DNA from: Deltaproteobacteria bacterium RBG_13_61_14 | GTDB taxonomy: Bacteria; RBG-13-61-14 | Direction: 5' to 3' | DNA length: 9,696 nt | NCBI GenBank assembly: GCA_001797815.1 | Contig: MGQK01000009.1 | Span: 33,544-43,239 of the forward strand | Shown here: in pieces, positions 1-6,616 of the stretch | Numbering within the stretch: position 1 is the first letter of the stretch | How the letters are laid out: each line of letters opens with the position of its first letter | The notes under the pieces: model-generated | Database searches by the model: none | Told to the model about the DNA's origin: nothing | The model's input: the letters and a program-made list of their open reading frames with translations, nothing else | Position numbers and translations under genes: made by a program

Positions 1-44
1 ACACTGCCGGAGTTAAACCGGAGCGGTGGAGCGGCGGTCGAGGC

Positions 45-73
45 TTGACATGAAATTGTAATCCGGGTATTCT
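45..73 (+). promoter_or_regulatory. sigma70-type promoter for the sulfatase-like gene
   Basis: A perfect -35 hexamer TTGACA (45-50) is followed by a 17-nt spacer and the -10 hexamer TATTCT (68-73, four of six matches to consensus). Transcription would start near 80 and give a leader of about 40 nt before the GTG start at 122. No other coding sequence lies between this site and the gene, so it is the natural promoter for it. Inferred from sequence only. Confidence 0.6.
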
Positions 74-98
74 TTTTTTGAAGGATCTCAAGGTGGTT

Positions 99-119
99 AT
101 GTCCTGCCTTCTCGCCTGA
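99..119 (+). CDS. possible leader peptide MSCLLA upstream of the sulfatase-like gene
   Basis: A six-codon ORF runs ATG (99-101) to TGA (117-119) and encodes MSCLLA. It has the best Shine-Dalgarno-like stretch in this leader, AAGGTGG (90-96), close to its ATG. Its stop lies 2 nt before the GTG start of the large gene at 122, a spacing that allows translational coupling. Such a short ORF can arise by chance, so this is speculative. It does offer an explanation for why the large gene has no Shine-Dalgarno sequence at normal distance. Confidence 0.25.
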   Translation: MSCLLA

Positions 120-132
120 CCGTGGGCAGGGC
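101..132 (+). promoter_or_regulatory. leader hairpin around the GTG start
   Basis: GTCCTGCC (101-108) can pair with GGCAGGGC (125-132), giving 8 pairs including one G-U, with a 16-nt loop (109-124). The loop ends in the proposed GTG start codon (122-124). A ribosome translating the short ORF at 99-119 would open this stem. Whether it is regulatory is inference. Confidence 0.25.
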
Positions 133-2395
133 AAACGCCGTCTCCATGGGCGAGCCATCAAAATCAACTGACCTTTCCCTGGTGAGGATTATCCTCTTCA
201 TCTTGGGTTTTGCCCAACTTCTGGCGCTGACTGAAATTTTGAGCGTGCCCCTCTTCTGGGCGTTGATCAAACCGGGCGGTGAACTCGAATTAATCGTCCG
301 CCCCGTTTGGCTGCTCGACTCCATTTATTCGAAACAGATCCGGTTGAACCTCATCGCCTATTTGTCCGTGGCGCTCCTGGCCAGTCTGCTTCTGTCCCCC
401 CTGGGGCTGCTCCTGAAGAAAAGAGGATGGGGTTCCACCGCCGGGGGAGTCTATTTCGGAGCCAGTGGGTCTTTCCTGCTCAGTTTCGCGTCTTTCACCT
501 TCTTTCAGCAGTTGTTCTTCTTTGTGGTGCCCTGGCTCAGATCAGGGAATGCTTTCTTCGTTTCCATTTCAGCCTTAGGGGTTTTGCTTGTTATCATGAA
601 GGGCACGCTCTGGGGCATGAAACGATGGCAGGGGCTGGAAACCGGTTTTTTTCTGGGGCTGGCCATTCATCTGGTCATCAATTTCCTCCGGGTCTGTCTG
701 ATGAATTTCGTCAACTTGACACTGAAAAATTTTGGACTGGCCCTGGCAGGGGTGGCGGTCATTTTGGGAATCGGATTGGCGCTGGGCGTGCTGCTGAGTC
801 GGGTCCGCCGCAACCGAGCCTGGCTGGCTGGTGTCGAGAGGGTTGCCCTGGCTGGATTTTTGGCCTTGGGAATCTTGATGATTTCGATCCCGGCCTTGCA
901 ATGGGGCGAGATTCTTCTCGCCCGGGGACCAGCCGCGGCCCCGCCCTCCGGCGCCGCCGGGAGCCAGCCCGCTTCAGGGCCCGGGGGCGGTTCCGCGTCG
1001 CCCAATGTCATCATGATCGTCTGGGATACGGCACGGGCCGACCACCTGTCCTTGTATGGTTACCCTCGGCCCACGACCCCTTTTCTCGAGCGACTCGCGG
1101 CCGAGGCGGTGGTGTTTGATCGCGCTTACGCTTCCTCGCCCTGGACGATTCCTTCCCACGCCAGTTTTTTCACCGGTCTCTATCCCTCCGAGCATCATTG
1201 CAGTTGGGTCAACCTTCGCCTCTCGGGCGAGTTTACCACCTTGGCCGAGACCTTCAAGGAAAACGGTTACGCCACCCTGGCCATTTCGAACAATGCGGCG
1301 CTTTCGCCCTTTACCGGCTTCGATCAGGGGTTCCACCGTTTTGTCGAGAGTTCGCGGTTGGGCTCTACCGCGGGAGAATTGATGGAGTGGCTTTGGACCT
1401 TGAGCTTTCACCCTCAATACCTTCAAGACTCGGGCGCGGAGCGAACCCAGCAGATCTTGAGCCACTGGGTTAAGCGCTTGGCCCAAACCCGGGCTCCTTT
1501 TTTCCTTTTTATCAACTATGTGGAGACTCATATTCCTTATCCGACGGTGGACGTCGCGCTTCAATTTTTTCCGGACCCCAAGGCCGCGAAAAAAAATTTC
1601 GCCCGCACCCCCCTGGATTGGGACTATTACAACTGTAACCCGAAGCGTGGCGCGGGCGCGAGCTCCGAGATCCAGGCCTGGCATGACGGAGCCATTTCTT
1701 ACCTGGACCAGCAATTGGGTCGGCTCTATGTTCAATTGGAAAAGGCGGGGTTGCTCGACCAAACGATCATTATTGTGCTCAGCGATCATGGCGAGAGCCT
1801 GGGCGAGCGCGACTACTTCGGCCATGACTTCTTCCTGCACGAGCCCTTGCTCCGGGTTCCGCTGGTGATTTATTATCCCAAACTGCTCAGCCCCGGTCGC
1901 ATTGCCCACCCGGTGTCCCTGGTCCGATTGCCCTCCCTCATTCTCGATTTAATCCACCAGCAAATGCCCGCGGTGCTCGCGGCCCCGCCCGAGGGATCGG
2001 TTCCGCTCTACGCCGAGGCTTCGCCCCCTCTGCCCGCCATCGCCAAACTCAAAGGCAGATGCCCGCAAGGGTTCGATACCCGCCGGATGGAGCGAAATCA
2101 AAAGGCGGTCCTGCAATGGCCCTATAAACTGATTTGGGACTCCCAAGAAGCGGATGAACTTTACCAGATCGCAACCGACCCGGAAGAAGGGGTTAATTTA
2201 GTTGAACAAGATCGAGGGATCTACCGACAGTTACAGCACCTCATCAACCTCTTTCGGGCGGCCCACCCGGAGACCGAAAGCGCGGGACCCCTTGCGGTTG
2301 ACTATCAAACGAAAAAAGCCCTGGAGGCGTTGGGCTATGCCCGTCCCCTGCGCCAGCCTGAACCCTCCCGTCCATCGCCCCCAGCCCCCCCATAA
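122..2395 (+). CDS. polytopic membrane sulfatase/alkaline-phosphatase-superfamily protein
   Basis: Residues 20-257 hold about seven hydrophobic segments (roughly 20-46, 76-97, 110-138, 143-160, 174-195, 203-226, 239-257). A Pro/Gly/Ala/Ser-rich linker (268-294) leads to a sulfatase-fold domain (295 to about 700). Visible motifs are WDTARADH with metal-ligand Asp302, TIPSHAS (342-348) at the nucleophile site, ETH (468-470), SDHGES with Asp555 and His556, and His568 and His573 in the following GHD/HE segment. Seven TM segments with the N-terminus inside would place the catalytic domain outside the inner membrane. The nucleophile position of the sulfatase C/S-x-P-S-R signature holds Thr342, so a formylglycine-type sulfatase is unlikely and a phosphohydrolase or phosphotransferase acting on envelope glycans or lipids is equally possible. 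The start is GTG 122 or in-frame ATG 146 (nine residues in); neither has a well-placed Shine-Dalgarno. The gene is monocistronic, and its 5' half is visibly richer in A/T than the genes to the right. The fold is secure; the substrate is unknown. Confidence 0.85.
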   Translation: MGRANAVSMGEPSKSTDLSLVRIILFILGFAQLLALTEILSVPLFWALIKPGGELELIVRPVWLLDSIYSKQIRLNLIAYLSVALLASLLLSPLGLLLKKRGWGSTAGGVYFGASGSFLLSFASFTFFQQLFFFVVPWLRSGNAFFVSISALGVLLVIMKGTLWGMKRWQGLETGFFLGLAIHLVINFLRVCLMNFVNLTLKNFGLALAGVAVILGIGLALGVLLSRVRRNRAWLAGVERVALAGFLALGILMISIPALQWGEILLARGPAAAPPSGAAGSQPASGPGGGSASPNVIMIVWDTARADHLSLYGYPRPTTPFLERLAAEAVVFDRAYASSPWTIPSHASFFTGLYPSEHHCSWVNLRLSGEFTTLAETFKENGYATLAISNNAALSPFTGFDQGFHRFVESSRLGSTAGELMEWLWTLSFHPQYLQDSGAERTQQILSHWVKRLAQTRAPFFLFINYVETHIPYPTVDVALQFFPDPKAAKKNFARTPLDWDYYNCNPKRGAGASSEIQAWHDGAISYLDQQLGRLYVQLEKAGLLDQTIIIVLSDHGESLGERDYFGHDFFLHEPLLRVPLVIYYPKLLSPGRIAHPVSLVRLPSLILDLIHQQMPAVLAAPPEGSVPLYAEASPPLPAIAKLKGRCPQGFDTRRMERNQKAVLQWPYKLIWDSQEADELYQIATDPEEGVNLVEQDRGIYRQLQHLINLFRAAHPETESAGPLAVDYQTKKALEALGYARPLRQPEPSRPSPPAPP

Positions 2396-2461
2396 GGGTC
2401 CGGTTGAAGCGGCGAAACGGAATTGATTCCTTCGCTCTCGGCGTGATATCTTGAAACGGGA

Positions 2462-2492
2462 CCGGCTTTCGCCGGCGCCGCCATCGGCTTTT
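2462..2492 (+). terminator. weak candidate terminator after the sulfatase-like gene
   Basis: Two small GC-rich hairpins follow each other: CCGGC-TTTC-GCCGG (2462-2475) and GCCG-CCAT-CGGC (2477-2488). The second runs directly into TTTT (2489-2492). The stems are only 5 and 4 pairs and the T-run is short, so termination may be inefficient. It is the only terminator-like element between 2395 and the next promoter. Confidence 0.3.
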
Positions 2493-2595
2493 CCCACTGG
2501 CCGCGGTCGGTCGGGCCAGGGCTTGGCGGCTTGGGCGTCAGCGCCGGGCGGCGGCGACGGCGCTTTCGGCTTAACCTTTCTTATCCGCCGTAATC

Positions 2596-2604
2596 TGATA
2601 TAAT
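2596..2604 (+). promoter_or_regulatory. extended -10 promoter for the ftsY operon
   Basis: TGATATAAT (2596-2604) is a perfect extended -10 element: TGn followed by consensus TATAAT. The -35 region at 17-18 nt spacing (about 2575-2581) is poor, which is normal for extended -10 promoters. Transcription would begin around 2611, about 56 nt before the first ORF of the operon. The rest of the 267-nt gap after the sulfatase-like gene (2396-2661) holds only the weak terminator described above and no recognisable gene. Confidence 0.6.
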
Positions 2605-2619
2605 TTCAAGGGCGCAAGG

Positions 2620-2640
2620 GCGCGAGAATTTTTCCCGCGC
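2620..2640 (+). promoter_or_regulatory. hairpin in the 5' leader of the ftsY operon
   Basis: GCGCG (2620-2624) pairs with CGCGC (2636-2640). After a single A-C mismatch, GAA (2626-2628) pairs with TTC (2632-2634), closing on a TTT loop. Eight of nine positions pair. It begins about 10 nt after the predicted transcription start and ends 26 nt before the ATG at 2667. No run of T follows, so it is not an ordinary terminator. It could stabilise the 5' end of the mRNA or bind a protein; this is inference. Confidence 0.4.
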
Positions 2641-2666
2641 GATCCTGGGAAAGCAGGTTTAAATGC

Positions 2667-2864
2667 ATGCACCCTTGGGAATGGTTGGAAGCGTTACTCG
2701 AAGCGAAGCTTTTCGGCTTGCCTCTCTATTTCGCGGCCCTGGTCCTGGCTGCCATCCTGGCGGTCTTGGCTGCCAGGAAGCTCTGGCGCGAATTGAAACC
2801 CTCGGTCCGCCCCTCGGATTCCCCCGCCGCCTCCAACCCCGCCCCGAAACCCGGCGCTGAATAA
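2667..2864 (+). CDS. small single-pass membrane protein upstream of ftsY
   Basis: This 65-residue protein has an amphipathic N-terminus (MHPWEWLEALLEAK), one hydrophobic helix at about residues 15-36, a basic boundary (RKLW, 37-40) and a Pro/Ala/Ser-rich tail. That pattern suggests one inner-membrane segment with the tail in the cytoplasm, although orientation is not certain. I do not recognise a named family. The start has only a weak Shine-Dalgarno (GCAGG, 2653-2657). An overlapping ATG at 2663 opens another 65-codon frame, but that one has no membrane helix and looks like noise. The gene ends 19 nt before ftsY and shares its promoter, so it is probably co-transcribed. A role near the SRP receptor, for example as membrane anchor or stabiliser, is inferred from position only. 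Confidence 0.6.
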   Translation: MHPWEWLEALLEAKLFGLPLYFAALVLAAILAVLAARKLWRELKPSVRPSDSPAASNPAPKPGAE

Positions 2865-2883
2865 TTCTGAAGAGAGGGCAGGG

Positions 2884-3807
2884 TTGGCCTCGGAAGCAAG
2901 TTTTTTCTCGCGGCTGCGCCAAGGGCTGAGCAAGACCCGCGACCAGTTGGCCGGCCGGCTGGATCGGCTTTTGCCCAAGGGCCGCCAAGTGGACGCGGCC
3001 TTGCTCGAGGAGTTGGAAGAAGCGCTGGTCACTTCCGACCTGGGAGTGAAAACCGCGGTCGAGCTCATGACCGGCCTTGGCGCCGCGGTCAAGCGAGAGG
3101 GGCTGGAGAGCGCCGAGGACCTCAAGGCTTACCTGCGCCGGGCCATCCTCGAGATCCTGCAGCCGGTGGAAAAGCCGCTGGAAGTGCCCCGGCTGGACCG
3201 GCCCTGGGTGCTGCTCGCGCTCGGCGTCAACGGCACCGGCAAGACCACCACCATCGGCAAGATCGCGCTCCGCCTGCGCCAGCAAGGCCGCTCCGTGCTC
3301 CTGGCCGCGGCCGATACCTTCCGTGCCGCCGCCATCCAGCAGCTCGAGATCTGGGGCCAGCGCGCCGGCGTCGAGGTGATCAAGCACCAGGAAGGCGCCG
3401 ACCCGTCGGCCGTGGCCTTTGATGCGATCAAGGCGGCGCAGAGCCGCGGGGTGGAAGTGGTGATCATTGATACCGCCGGCCGGCTGCACACCCGGGTCAA
3501 CCTGATGGAGGAGTTGAAGAAGGTGAAGCGGATCGTGGCCCGGGAGCAGCCGGGCGCGCCGGATGAGGTGCTGCTGGTGCTCGACGCCACCACCGGCCAG
3601 AACGCGCTCGCGCAGGCCAAGACCTTTCACGAGGCGATTGGCATCACCGGGCTCTGCCTGACCAAGCTCGACGGCACGGCCAAGGGCGGCATCGTGATCG
3701 CCATCTCCCGCGAGTTCGGAATCCCCATCCGTTTGATCGGCGTGGGCGAGCAGATCGAGGACTTGCAGACCTTCCGCGCCGAGGAATTTGTCCGGGCTTT
3801 GATCTGA
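2884..3807 (+). CDS. ftsY: FtsY, signal recognition particle receptor GTPase
   Basis: FtsY is the SRP receptor. It binds the Ffh-ribosome-nascent chain complex and delivers inner-membrane proteins to SecYEG. The 307-residue protein has the N domain (about 1-100) and the G domain. Seen directly are the P-loop GVNGTGKTT (114-122), DTFRAAA (144-150), DTAGR (196-200), DATTGQ (234-239), TKLDG (260-264) and the closing [12 protein letters not shown] (286-297). The acidic A domain of enterobacterial FtsY is absent. The N-terminus begins with an amphipathic stretch ([13 protein letters not shown], 7-19) typical of the FtsY membrane-targeting helix. The start is TTG, supported by GAGG (2874-2877) 6 nt upstream; no ATG lies between it and the conserved N domain. 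It follows the small membrane protein gene by 19 nt. Its stop codon directly abuts the stop of the convergent GMC gene. Confidence 0.97.
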   Translation: MASEASFFSRLRQGLSKTRDQLAGRLDRLLPKGRQVDAALLEELEEALVTSDLGVKTAVELMTGLGAAVKREGLESAEDLKAYLRRAILEILQPVEKPLEVPRLDRPWVLLALGVNGTGKTTTIGKIALRLRQQGRSVLLAAADTFRAAAIQQLEIWGQRAGVEVIKHQEGADPSAVAFDAIKAAQSRGVEVVIIDTAGRLHTRVNLMEELKKVKRIVAREQPGAPDEVLLVLDATTGQNALAQAKTFHEAIGITGLCLTKLDGTAKGGIVIAISREFGIPIRLIGVGEQIEDLQTFRAEEFVRALI

Positions 3808-3814
3808 CTAGATC
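3801..3814. repeat. inverted repeat centred on two abutting stop codons
   Basis: GATCT (3801-3805) and AGATC (3810-3814) are perfect inverted repeats around a 4-nt centre. The centre and inner edges contain both the ftsY TGA (3805-3807) and the GMC TAG, read on the minus strand from 3810-3808. The stem is short and AT-containing and has no flanking T-run, so it is at best a very weak bidirectional terminator and may be fortuitous. Confidence 0.35.
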
Positions 3815-5319
3815 CGCGTCTGAATATAGTCCGCGAAATGGGCGGCGAGCGCCATGATGGTGACCTGGGGGTTGACCCCGGGCGCGTTGGGGAAGACCGA
3901 GGCGTCGGCGATGAACAGGTTTGGGAGGTCGTGGCTCTCGCCGTGGGAGTTGACCACGCCCCGTCCCGGCCGCTCCGACATCCGGCAGGTGCCCATGGGG
4001 TGGTTGCCGATGGGGTTGAAGGCCGTCGGCCGGAGGTTGGCCTCCGCGATCAGACGGGTCTCGCTTGGGTCGTTCAACTCCTTAGGCAGACCGTAAATTC
4101 CGGGCGTCACCTTTCTCGCGCCGCCGGCAAAGAGCAGGTCTGCGGTGGCTTTCATCGCCTTCTGCATCAGGCTCGCGTCGCGCTGGCTCATGGAGTATTT
4201 GATCGCGGGGCTCCATCCCTTTCGCCGCGCGGTCACCGTGCCGGTGGAAGTGGCCCGGATCATCGCGCCCCAGCCGGCGATGTGTTTCAACTTCGCCATC
4301 AGGTTCTTGTGGTAAAGCCCGAACCCGGGCGCGCGGATGCCGATCACGTCGGGCGGGGCCCAGAAGCTTTCAATCATGAATCCGTCTTTGCGGAACTGGT
4401 CGCAGCAATAGCCCTGGCTGACCCCGTCCCAGGCGTTCACCACCTCCTCAAAAAACCCGAGCATGCCGGTGCCGGTGTGGTTGCAGAGGTTCTTGCCCAC
4501 CAGGCCCGAGGAATTGGCCAGGCGGTTCTTCTGCAGGAGCACCGGCGTGCCCATAGTTCCGCAAGCGAGGATCACGGCCCTGGCCCGCGCTTCCAGCCGG
4601 TGCTTGGGCTGCTCGGTCTTCCGGTCCAGGACCCATCCGGCCACGCCCACGGCTTTGCCCGACTCGACTAAAATTCCCTCGATCCGGCAGTCGGTGTAAA
4701 GCTCGCCCCCGAGTTCGAGGAAGGCGGGGACAAAGGTGCGGTCGGTCGAGAGCTTGGCGCCCTCGATACAGCCGGACATGCACAGCCCGCAGCCCTTGCA
4801 GCCGCGGGAGTTGCGGCGGATGACTTGTCCTTCCCAGCCTTTGGCCTGGCAGGCCCGGCGCATGAGCAGGTTGTTTTGGCCCAGGTATTGCTCGTCATCC
4901 GGAGAGATGTTGAGGAACTCCTCGATCTCTTCAAAGAGGGGCCGGAGGATATCCGGGGACAGGTCTTGCAGCCCCTCCTGCGCCACCCATTCTTCCAGCA
5001 CCTCGTCCGGAATCCGGAAACAGATGGCCGAGTTGACCAGGGTGGTTCCGCCCACGCACTTGGCCTGCATGGTGGGGATGATCATGGTGCCGACCATGGC
5101 GCGCAGGCCCTGGTCGCGGTAGAGCTGGCGCATGGCCGCCCAGGAGTCGGTGTGGAAATCCGAGGGCTGGTAATAGGCCCCTTCCTCCAGCAGCGCCACC
5201 GCCTTGCCGGCGCGCTGCAACCGATAGGCGGCCGCGGCCCCGCCCGCGCCCGAGCCGACCACCACCGCGTCCACGTCGAGCCTGACCGGGCCGGAGACAG
5301 AAGCGAAGTCGTGGATCAC
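3808..5319 (-). CDS. GMC-family FAD-dependent oxidoreductase with CxxCxxCxxxC motif
   Basis: This 503-residue flavoenzyme of the glucose-methanol-choline family probably oxidises an alcohol to an aldehyde or ketone. The N-terminal FAD-binding loop is GSGAGG (22-27), with an acidic LLEEG at the end of the second strand (43-47). The flavin-contacting CVGGTTLVN follows at 88-96. The C-terminal catalytic pair is His440 (in NHPMGTCRM) and Asn483 (in GVNPQVTI). Cys174, 177, 180 and 184 form a ferredoxin-like CxxCxxCxxxC; a related cysteine segment occurs in GMC proteins of the long-chain alcohol oxidase type, but whether it binds a cluster is unknown. I chose GTG 5319 because its start overlaps the stop of the upstream gene as GTGA and precedes the Rossmann fold by a normal length. 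A longer frame from 5454 would overlap that gene by 139 nt. No Sec, Tat or TM segment is visible, so it is cytoplasmic. It is the last gene of the minus-strand cluster. Confidence 0.9.
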   Translation of the reverse strand: MIHDFASVSGPVRLDVDAVVVGSGAGGAAAAYRLQRAGKAVALLEEGAYYQPSDFHTDSWAAMRQLYRDQGLRAMVGTMIIPTMQAKCVGGTTLVNSAICFRIPDEVLEEWVAQEGLQDLSPDILRPLFEEIEEFLNISPDDEQYLGQNNLLMRRACQAKGWEGQVIRRNSRGCKGCGLCMSGCIEGAKLSTDRTFVPAFLELGGELYTDCRIEGILVESGKAVGVAGWVLDRKTEQPKHRLEARARAVILACGTMGTPVLLQKNRLANSSGLVGKNLCNHTGTGMLGFFEEVVNAWDGVSQGYCCDQFRKDGFMIESFWAPPDVIGIRAPGFGLYHKNLMAKLKHIAGWGAMIRATSTGTVTARRKGWSPAIKYSMSQRDASLMQKAMKATADLLFAGGARKVTPGIYGLPKELNDPSETRLIAEANLRPTAFNPIGNHPMGTCRMSERPGRGVVNSHGESHDLPNLFIADASVFPNAPGVNPQVTIMALAAHFADYIQTRI

Positions 5320-5711
5320 GCCGGCTTGCCTCCGCACTTCTCGAACCAGCCCAGGTGCGCGAGCACTTTCGGATCTGAATAATAACCCATGCCGAAGAGG
5401 GTCTTGAGCAGGACCACCACCATCCGCCGCCAGTAGATGCGGCTTTCCTGCCAATCGTCGAGGTAGCGGTCCTGGTCGGGCTCGGGCAGGTTGACGAACC
5501 GGCGCGGCCGGCCGATGAAGAGGAGCGGGGACAAGTCCAAGGCGACCAGCATCGCTTTCAGCCCCAGGCCGGCGCCGGCGGGAAGCTCGCGGAGGTAGTT
5601 CTCCAGGAAGGCGAGGCAGTGGGTATCGGCGACCGAGTAAGGAATGTCTCCGCCAGGCGGGATGATGCGGTTGGCCAGAGACTGCGCCACCCGTTTAAGA
5701 TAAGGACCCAT
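5316..5711 (-). CDS. small subunit-like protein (gluconate 2-dehydrogenase subunit 3-like domain)
   Basis: This 131-residue, helix-rich protein contains ANRIIPPGGDIPYSVADT (13-30), DLSPLLF (59-65), an RPRRF/LPEPDQDRYLDDW segment (68-87) and a YYSDP motif near 115. This resembles the extra N-terminal domain fused to some GMC alcohol oxidases and the small subunit 3 of gluconate 2-dehydrogenase. In this operon it is a separate protein translated immediately before the GMC subunit, with a 4-nt GTGA stop/start overlap. That strongly suggests translational coupling and a stoichiometric complex. Unlike typical periplasmic subunit 3 proteins it has no Tat signal. The start at ATG 5711 is uncertain: the only good Shine-Dalgarno (AGGAG, minus strand, about 5736-5740) lies 24 nt upstream, and an in-frame TAG overlaps it. 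The family call is from recalled similarity, not a search. Confidence 0.72.
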   Translation of the reverse strand: MGPYLKRVAQSLANRIIPPGGDIPYSVADTHCLAFLENYLRELPAGAGLGLKAMLVALDLSPLLFIGRPRRFVNLPEPDQDRYLDDWQESRIYWRRMVVVLLKTLFGMGYYSDPKVLAHLGWFEKCGGKPA

Positions 5712-5726
5712 GTTCGAGAGCCGGAT

Positions 5727-5754
5727 CGGGCGTAACTCCTAGCAGGATCGCCCG
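5727..5754 (-). promoter_or_regulatory. intercistronic hairpin presenting an AGGAG in its loop
   Basis: On the minus strand CGGGCG (5754-5749) pairs with CGCCCG (5732-5727), a 6-pair GC stem around a 16-nt loop. The loop holds AGGAG, the only strong Shine-Dalgarno upstream of the small-subunit gene. The ATG follows 15 nt after the stem. Folding would shorten the effective distance between AGGAG and the ATG. It lies in the 57-nt gap after the ferredoxin gene, and a regulatory role is inference. Confidence 0.3.
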
Positions 5755-5768
5755 GGAAAGTCAATGGT

Positions 5769-6581
5769 TCACGAAAGTTCCACCCGCGGCGTCAGGCGGG
5801 CAATCGCCCCTTGGACGAACCGGCCCGGATCCACGGTCATCTTGATGGCCTGCTCCGGACAGACGTCCACGCAGCGGCCGCAGCCCCGGCAGGCCTCGCT
5901 GATCACGGCCCGGTCGCCGTCCAGGCGGATGGCGTCGGCAAAGCAGACCTGGTCGGCGCAGATCCCGCAGCCGGTGCAGCGCTCGGTCACCGCCACCGTC
6001 ACCCCGGGCATCCGGGTGATCCTGGCGCTGATCCCGGGCGAAAGGTGCGGCAGCGCCCGCCACAGGCAGCAGCAGGGGCAGCAGTTGCAAATGGTCATCA
6101 GCTTGTGGCCCGGGCCCACGCCCAGCCAGACGGTGTCCAGCTTGTTGCGGCCGATCAGGTGGACCAGCCCGGCCTCCCGGCATTTCCGCGCGTGCGCCAG
6201 CGCCTCCGCCTGGCTCACGCGCCGGCCGAGTTTGGGATTGATCCCCATCGCCGCTTCGCCCAGGAAAAGACAGCCCAGGTCCCGGGGATAATCTTGGCAG
6301 TGCATGGCCTCCCGGCAGATGCAGGCGTCCATGATCCAGAGGTAGTTGGCCTGGCGGATGAAATGCTCCACCACCCGGGAAGGGACCACCGTTTCCTCCG
6401 GCCGCTCCACCGACTGCTCGATCGGGATCACCTGGTCCTTGGCGAGCACGATCAGGTCATCGCCCTCGAACAAGGCGTGATCCATCAGCCGCCCCAGCCC
6501 CGGCACCCGGGTCAGCCGGGCCAGGGTGAACCGGTGGGGGAAGCCCTTCTTGATCAGCTCGACCACCCAAAGGGGAATCAT
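5769..6581 (-). CDS. cysteine-rich dicluster ferredoxin-like protein
   Basis: A 270-residue iron-sulfur protein with 19 cysteines. The C-terminal part is a two-cluster ferredoxin domain: CTGCGICADQVC (Cys202, 205, 208, 213, with four rather than three residues before the last Cys) and the canonical CRGCGRCVDVCP (Cys231, 234, 237, 241). The N-terminal 200 residues carry two further groups, DACICREAMHC with Cys87, 89, 95 and 104, and ICNCCPCCC with Cys165, 167, 168, 170, 171 and 172. I recall similar unnamed 4Fe-4S proteins with these motifs in anaerobes, but know of no demonstrated function. ATG 6581 is preferred because AAGGA (minus strand, 6592-6588) sits 6 nt upstream. The frame continues open to an ATG at 6743, but that extension is A/T-richer and carries no motif. 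No signal peptide or TM helix is visible, so it is cytoplasmic. By position it is the likely electron acceptor of the downstream GMC enzyme. Confidence 0.85.
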   Translation of the reverse strand: MIPLWVVELIKKGFPHRFTLARLTRVPGLGRLMDHALFEGDDLIVLAKDQVIPIEQSVERPEETVVPSRVVEHFIRQANYLWIMDACICREAMHCQDYPRDLGCLFLGEAAMGINPKLGRRVSQAEALAHARKCREAGLVHLIGRNKLDTVWLGVGPGHKLMTICNCCPCCCLWRALPHLSPGISARITRMPGVTVAVTERCTGCGICADQVCFADAIRLDGDRAVISEACRGCGRCVDVCPEQAIKMTVDPGRFVQGAIARLTPRVELS

Positions 6582-6587
6582 GATCGT

Positions 6588-6616
6588 TCCTTCCGCAAAA
6601 TGATATTCAGATGCGG
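6588..6616 (-). promoter_or_regulatory. ribosome binding site and adjacent inverted repeat before the ferredoxin gene
   Basis: AAGGA (minus strand, 6592-6588) lies 6 nt before ATG 6581 and decides that start. Immediately upstream, CCGCA (6597-6593 region) and TGCGG (6612-6616) form a 5-nt inverted repeat with a 14-nt AT-rich centre. In the mRNA this would be a small hairpin just before the Shine-Dalgarno; in DNA it could be an operator half-site pair. The RBS is solid; the role of the repeat is speculative. Confidence 0.45.

Noticed and set aside
7-23. CCGGAG direct repeat (7-12 and 18-23) upstream of the first promoter
   Set aside because: Spaced 11 nt like an activator site, but too short and too GC-simple to support a call.
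974-1909. 311-codon minus-strand frame opposite the sulfatase domain
   Set aside because: Shadow of a clear sulfatase-fold coding region; composition is Arg/Gly-rich and without motifs.
2663-2860. Alternative 65-codon ORF from the overlapping ATG at 2663
   Set aside because: Its translation has no hydrophobic segment or other structure, whereas the frame from 2667 encodes a clean TM helix.
2659-3630. 323-codon minus-strand frame opposite ftsY
   Set aside because: ftsY is unmistakable on the plus strand, and the antisense translation shows no recognisable family.
5320-5454. Longer GMC protein starting at 5454
   Set aside because: It would overlap the small-subunit gene by 139 nt and add residues unlike a GMC N-terminus; GTG 5319 gives the coupled overlap and normal spacing to the FAD motif.
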